Part shown: positions 59,703-64,000 of the stretch, piece by piece
Position numbering within the stretch: the stretch's first letter is position 1
How the letters are laid out: each line of letters starts with the position of its first letter
From: Lingula anatina
Taxonomy: Eukaryota > Brachiopoda > Lingulata > Lingulida > Lingulidae
Assembly: GCF_001039355.2 (NCBI RefSeq)
Contig: NW_019775525.1
Coordinates: 474,728 to 538,727 of the forward strand
Length of the DNA stretch: 64,000 nucleotides
Direction: 5' to 3'
Notes under the pieces: generated by a model
Told to the model about the DNA's origin: nothing
The model's database searches: none
The model's input: the letters and a program-made list of their open reading frames with translations, nothing else
Made by a program: the position numbers and the translations under genes

Positions 59703-61699
59703 CTGGCTGCCCAGTGATCAGTAACTGGCCAAATTTTAATGCTTGGCTTGTATTTTACTACTGGTAATGGGCATAGGACAAGTGTTAACATTGCAAACTG
59801 AATTATTACATGCATAAACATGACATTTAGAGTGAAGGGCATGATAAAATCCCAAGAATCTGAAAAGCATGCTGAAATGGCTACGGCTTCTGTTCCGCCA
59901 TACTACGAAGGGCCTTTATCAAAGGTCAAAGATCTGAGATAAGACTCAATATTCATTTAATGTGTAGATTGATGGCTCAAATTTGGAAATCTTCTTATCG
60001 ATCGGGTTTTTTTTTCCACAATACTTCTTTGCTTCTGCAATTCACTGTGTATATGTAACCATTTTTCTATAAATGACATTTCAATATCATTTACAGAAAA
60101 AATGTCTTTAAAAAGACATTTAACTTTTACCATCACTTTAAATGCTCCAGCTTCAACCTCACTTATGAGAATTACTAGAAACAAACTAGAATATTACACT
60201 TCCAAAACATTTCTCAAGATCATAGTTCCATGAAGATTATTGAACAAGTTATGTTGACTGTGCATGGTTATGAAAGGGAGGGTAAAATTTCCAGTTGAGT
60301 TAATTTTTTGCTACATAAAAATTTTACTCTCTTAATTACTCTCTGCGTGCTATAAGAACTTCAAGAGTATACTTCCTAGAGTGTACTAGTACTTGACCAA
60401 AGCGATGATTTGGAATATAGGGATTATATCCATTCTAGTAGTCACCATAGGTCTATGTAGATTGATCCAACTCTAATGGGGCCCTCCCTGAGAGCAATTA
60501 GCTTACTAGTATCTGATCAATTAAGCAGAATTAAGCAGAATATAGAAAGGCTAGTAGTTTTATAAGTACATCAGTAACAAGAGAAAATGTGTAATTTAGT
60601 TTTAAAAATCACGCTGATTGCACTCATCAGTTGGATTGATCAAGGTAGACCAGTGGTGTCAATAGAAATGGGGTCTAATGTTGCTATACAGAGAGAAGCT
60701 GTTTTTCTTGAAATCTGATTAGTGACCTTTAAAGGGTATTATATGTGAATGGTACATATATACATGTATATATGAATTGAAATACCTAATTATAATGAAA
60801 AGTACAAGTACTGATAATCATTGAGATGGTTTCTTTAAATTTGCACTTTCTTCCGCCCGACACCATAATCACCCATTTAAATATGGTATTTTCAAGGAAT
60901 TTTTCTCTTCAAATAAATTTTGAAAATAAAACAAAAACAAAATGTTTTTCTTCATTCCACTGCTTCTGCTAGCATTCAAATTTGGTGACTTTCACACTGT
61001 CAATTAATTTCTGAGTGTTAAATAAAACTTTGTTTGGTGGTTCCTTCAATGTCACTGTAACCATATATGATAAATCCAATGGGGTCTCTGGTATGTAACA
61101 TAAAAGCACAAAAATATTTTTTATGAAGGAAATATCATACTACTGATACAGTTTTATAACACGCCATCCATCCTCCCCATAAGATAAAAAAAAAGAAAAA
61201 AAAACATGGGCAAAGAGCAGGTTAATGGGGGCGTTGAACAATGTGGCAAATGAATATATATCACTGAGCACTGTAATTGATGGGCAATATTTCATTTTTA
61301 CTATACGTTTGTTCTTCTAAACTTTTGGGGGCAATTTGGGAAGAAAACAGCAAGTAACTCCAACATCCACACAAAATCATTTTCTCAAATCTACAAAACA
61401 TTGTGAACTGCTTTTCAAGTTTAGTGTTGAACTTCGGAACTGGGGCAAGAGCACACGTGATTGCGAAAACAACTTGCGTTATAAAAGAGCACTAAAGAAA
61501 CTGGAACACGTGTACTATAAATAACTCGATACGATGCTTCAGACACATCCAAAACTACCACATTCAATATATATTTAAAGAAATGAATATTCTCAACATT
61601 ACCTAACAAAAGAGAACTAAACAGTCGTATTGCTGGTACCGTAGCTCCAACCTTTTCAGCGAAGGACGCTATGAACCCGTCCATCAGACCGGAAGCCAT
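53575..61699 (-). CDS. LPCAT3: Lysophosphatidylcholine acyltransferase 3 / MBOAT5 (12 exons, 481 aa)
   Basis: Exons: 61603-61699, 59352-59459, 58972-59078, 58336-58467, 57958-58065, 57459-57532, 56627-56735, 56194-56280, 55589-55755, 55019-55166, 54362-54520, 53575-53724. The total is 1,446 nt, all in phase. It is a multipass ER membrane O-acyltransferase that reacylates lysophospholipids with polyunsaturated acyl-CoA in the Lands cycle. It follows human LPCAT3 collinearly from memory: GYP-x-A-x-x-YR, YYFTATDGYDI, SLSS-x-QQ, SIIP-x-x-RRLSLG, IWGKF-x-LYKY, EG-x-CILTGL-x-NG, the FNLNTN segment with Asn321, and WHGIHSGY with His357. Asn321 and His357 sit 17 residues before human Asn338 and His374, the catalytic pair, so both are conserved. 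The C-terminus is Lys-rich but is not a standard KKXX signal. Divergently paired with TARDBP. Confidence 0.95.
54211..54254. repeat. CA microsatellite
   Basis: CA-rich tract in intron 11 of LPCAT3, with one interruption (ACTTAC). Confidence 0.9.
55836..56020. mobile_element. Inverted-repeat element, AGATCTATCCAACTCC type
   Basis: The left part ATGTAGATCTATCCAACTCC and the right part GTGTTGGATCAAGC, plus inner TGCATTCAGGGAGAG opposite CTTGCTGAATGCAATCC, give an imperfect inverted structure in intron 8 of LPCAT3. A related structure lies at 60,440-60,665. Confidence 0.4.
56781..57050. mobile_element. Diverged GCGGACTAACAG-family MITE, copy 4
   Basis: An ACTGATCCGCAGACTAAATA segment with ATGGCCGACCCACTTAAAA on the left, and GATCAGTTAGTCCATGGATC with CCATTCTGAATG on the right, resemble the other copies. 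It is longer, with unique interior sequence. In intron 6 of LPCAT3. Confidence 0.5.
59218..59291. repeat. GA microsatellite
   Basis: A long uninterrupted GA tract in intron 2 of LPCAT3, only about 60 bases from exon 2. Confidence 0.95.
60440..60665. mobile_element. Inverted-repeat element, TTGATCCAACT type
   Basis: The left end GGTCTATGTAGATTGATCC and right end GGATTGATCAAGGTAGACC are inverted repeats. It lies in the long first intron of LPCAT3 and has no coding capacity. Confidence 0.55.
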
Positions 61700-61998
61700 T
61701 TTTACAAATAAACTTCCGGTTGTTTACAACTCTAGTCAACGAGATTTTATTTAACTTGGAACTCAAAAAGATTTTCAAATGTTCTCATGGTTGACTAAAT
61801 ATATAATTCTGTTTTTTCATCTTTTGTATTCTACTAAAAACGTACGTATCGTAAAACGAAATGCGAATCGACATGTCCCATGAGGCTTTGCGATCCCTGT
61901 GAGCTGAGCGTGGTGAAACTGCGTGAGAGAAATACTGTATAAACGCCTTTAATTCTACCGAACTTTGTAGCCGTTGGGTATTTATTCACAGGTACAGA
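61700..61998. promoter_or_regulatory. Bidirectional promoter between LPCAT3 and TARDBP
   Basis: Only 299 bases separate the two divergent start codons. A TTTATTCACAG directly before the TARDBP start region looks like a splice acceptor, so TARDBP may have a non-coding first exon and the true promoter could be mostly in this interval. I see no convincing TATA box. Confidence 0.55.
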
Positions 61999-63303
61999 AT
62001 GAGTCAGTATCTTCAAGTTGCCGAGGACGAAAGTGAGGAACCAATAGAATTACCAAGCGAGGATGATGGGACCTTGCATCTCTCCACTTTAGTTGCACAG
62101 TTCCCCGGTGCCAGCGGATTGAAGTACAGAAATCCAGAGACCGGGGCATTACGCGGAATCCGGCTAGTGGAAGGGAGGTTGCATCCGCCGGATGGCATAT
62201 GGGGCAACATGGTCTATTTTGCAGTTTTTCCAAAAGGTAGAGATGCATTTTCAAACGCATCTGTGGATTTTTATCGTAAGTCTTGTCTTGGATGTTTTAC
62301 TACAATCGCGCACCTGGCGCTTGGCCTTCGCCGCAGCTGCTTTTGGTCACAATCCTATAAAATTCAGACTAGTGCCTTATTAAGGGCCCGTTTTTCGTTT
62401 CCACATGTGGATCTAGACCCCACTTTTACTTATCTCAAAATATTCAAGCACCCCTTTGTTTGTGTGTGAGGGGGTGGGGGTGATTGGGGATTTTTTCTGT
62501 TGCTCCAACCCTTTCTGCCAGTGTATTCCACTATTATTTACTGTTCGGTGTCTATTATGGCACATGGTACAGATAAAATATTTTTATTGTTATGCTAAAA
62601 TTTATTTCTGCAGAGCAAATAAAATATACTTCATGACCTGTCTCTGATAATTGTGTACATGTAACCATTTGTATGTTCTGGTCTTGTCAGATAACAATCA
62701 TTGCATTTATCTAGTACCACTAGGCTTGCTCTTTGTATATCAATTGTGTGCACAGTATTATCATTGAAATTTGAATCTTTTTTGTGTTGACTGAGTGATT
62801 AATTTGGTTTATATTTTGGCATGTTGACTGTATTTTAGTTGTTGAAGAAACATGTAAAAGTGGTATATGTGCATTACAGGGATTCTATGCTTGCTTCATA
62901 TACAACTATAAGTAAAATATTTTCAAAAACAGATGCCTACAATCCTGTGTTATGTTTTTGGGTTTTCCTCAGGTGTTACCTATTTCTTTCACATACTTAG
63001 TTTTACAAAATTTGTTTTTTTAACAAGAAAAAAATTATATCTGCACATAAGTATGTAACAGTCATTGATTACAAATAGAAAAATTTGATAAGATAAACAA
63101 AGTCTTAAATAATAATTGGAAGTGTTACTGTTTTAGAGAACAAAAGAAAAGGAGATGAAACCCTGGAAAATCCCAACGTGAAAACAAAGCGGCTAGACAG
63201 CAAGAAATGCAGTGACCTGATAGTGCTGGGTTTGCCTTGGAAGAGCACAGAGGATGACTTGAAGGCTTATTTCTCACAGTTCGGTGAAGTCATTATGGCA
63301 CAG
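61999..63303 (+). CDS. TARDBP: TAR DNA-binding protein 43 homologue, first two coding exons (partial)
   Basis: Exons 61999-62236 and 63137-63303 join in phase (135 codons); the rest lies past the window end. The protein is a nuclear RNA-binding regulator of splicing and mRNA stability. Residues 1-79 are the N-terminal oligomerisation domain, with motifs such as [24 protein letters not shown] and RLVEG, collinear with human TDP-43 without gaps. The bipartite nuclear localisation signal is kept at the human positions (KRK 82-84, KTKR 95-98). RRM1 begins with [18 protein letters not shown] and ends at the exon 2 border after VIMAQ. RRM2 and the Gly-rich tail are not in the window. Divergently paired with LPCAT3. 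Confidence 0.95.
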
Positions 63304-63455
63304 GTACTCATTGCTACTTATTTAGATCACCAAGATGGGTTTCACAAAAATAAGAAAAGAAAAAAACTTGCTAAAAATTTGGTTTTATAACATTAGGCCA
63401 AAATAGTAGGTCTAGTTCAATTCTGGAGCAGCACAATATGGGTTATTATTGGTAT

Positions 63456-64000
63456 CAATTAAAGCAATAATAACTCTTCCTTTGAGATTCAAAAATCCGC
63501 ATGAAATACATTGTAAACAACGCATGGAAATATATTCTATTGTATTTTACCACTAAAACGGCCGTTATTGTAGGAAAACTAGAATCTGTGCTTGTCAATA
63601 GGGCTTTCGATCCCTTTTTTCCGGTCGACAAGTGCATTCGTTGCTAATGACGTAATGGTGTAACGCGGATTCTCGCGTTCATTCGAGACCAAAATAACAT
63701 GGCGGGAAACCCTCAGACGTAAGTTGCGAGTTTTTGTACAGTGCGTCGGATAACGAAAAGCCCAGAATGGCACACATTGTGGATATAAATGCATTTTTAA
63801 CAAAAAGACAAATATATCTCATGAATCTTATATAGTGTTGTTGTTGTCTGCTTTTCCCGCGGTTTTAAGTAGGTCAACAGTGACTTTGCAATGTCAGAGA
63901 GAGCTCCGTCAGTTAAAATCTCTTAAGAGATTTTAACAAAAAACCGTACGTTTAGGAAAAAAACCCTGGATTAACTTTGAATGCAGGAATGGGGTCGTTG
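63456..64000. mobile_element. TTAA-family MITE relative, inverted orientation, cut by window end
   Basis: TTAAAGCAATAATAACTCTTC near 63,460, followed by GTAAACAACGCATGGAAATA, matches the reverse complement of the right half of the MITE copies. The palindrome AAAATCTCTTAAGAGATTTT at about 63,917 matches their centre. The spacing is longer than in the other copies, so this may be a longer family member. It sits in intron 2 of TARDBP. Confidence 0.6.

Noticed and set aside
59579-59842. 87-aa minus-strand frame with a long Phe run
   Set aside because: It is the translation of a poly-A/T tract in an LPCAT3 intron.

Overview
This is eukaryotic nuclear DNA, most likely from a mollusc and probably a bivalve. 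It is AT-rich, has many short introns, and is full of MITE-like inverted-repeat elements and microsatellites. The gene content points the same way: a CBM2-GH9 animal cellulase, a PL14 alginate-lyase-type domain, LPCAT3 and TARDBP. Species cannot be named from the sequence alone. All gene models below were built by hand from splice sites and reading phase. Every complete model has matching phase at each junction and a total length divisible by three.

Layout. (1) 1-8,212: two convergent genes share a cysteine-rich chitin-binding-like (CBM14-like) tail. The first is cut by the window edge. The second (minus strand, 4 exons, 428 aa) joins a signal peptide, a Ly6/uPAR-type domain, a Lys/Gly-rich stretch, a furin-type site and the CBM14-like tail. 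(2) 12,830-36,436: three complete tandem beta-1,4-galactosyltransferase-like (GT7) genes on the plus strand, each with 9 exons in identical phases (396, 383 and 392 aa). They share an upstream block and 3' flanks, and a fourth, orphan 3' flank lies upstream of the first gene. (3) 37,018-44,459 (minus, 14 exons, 1,070 aa): one secreted protein reading signal peptide - CBM2 - Thr/Pro repeat linker - GH9 cellulase - Thr/Pro linker - PL14 lyase. This is the most interesting object in the window: a single polypeptide that appears able to bind and cut cellulose and also cleave alginate or a similar polyuronate, which would suit digestion of algal cell walls. (4) 44,460-53,574: repeat-rich, gap-flanked sequence with no convincing gene, ending in the probable long 3' UTR of LPCAT3. 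(5) 53,575-61,699 (minus, 12 exons, 481 aa): LPCAT3, head-to-head with TARDBP (plus, from 61,999; first two coding exons only, cut by the window end).

Assembly quality matters. Three loci carry near-identical direct duplicates beside N bases (5,112-7,487; 13,663-15,710; 47,806-50,280), which look like uncollapsed haplotypes. Homopolymer-damaged sequence surrounds the gap near 45,530. At least four inverted-repeat element families are present, one of them broken by a nested 2.2-kb element between galactosyltransferase genes A and B.
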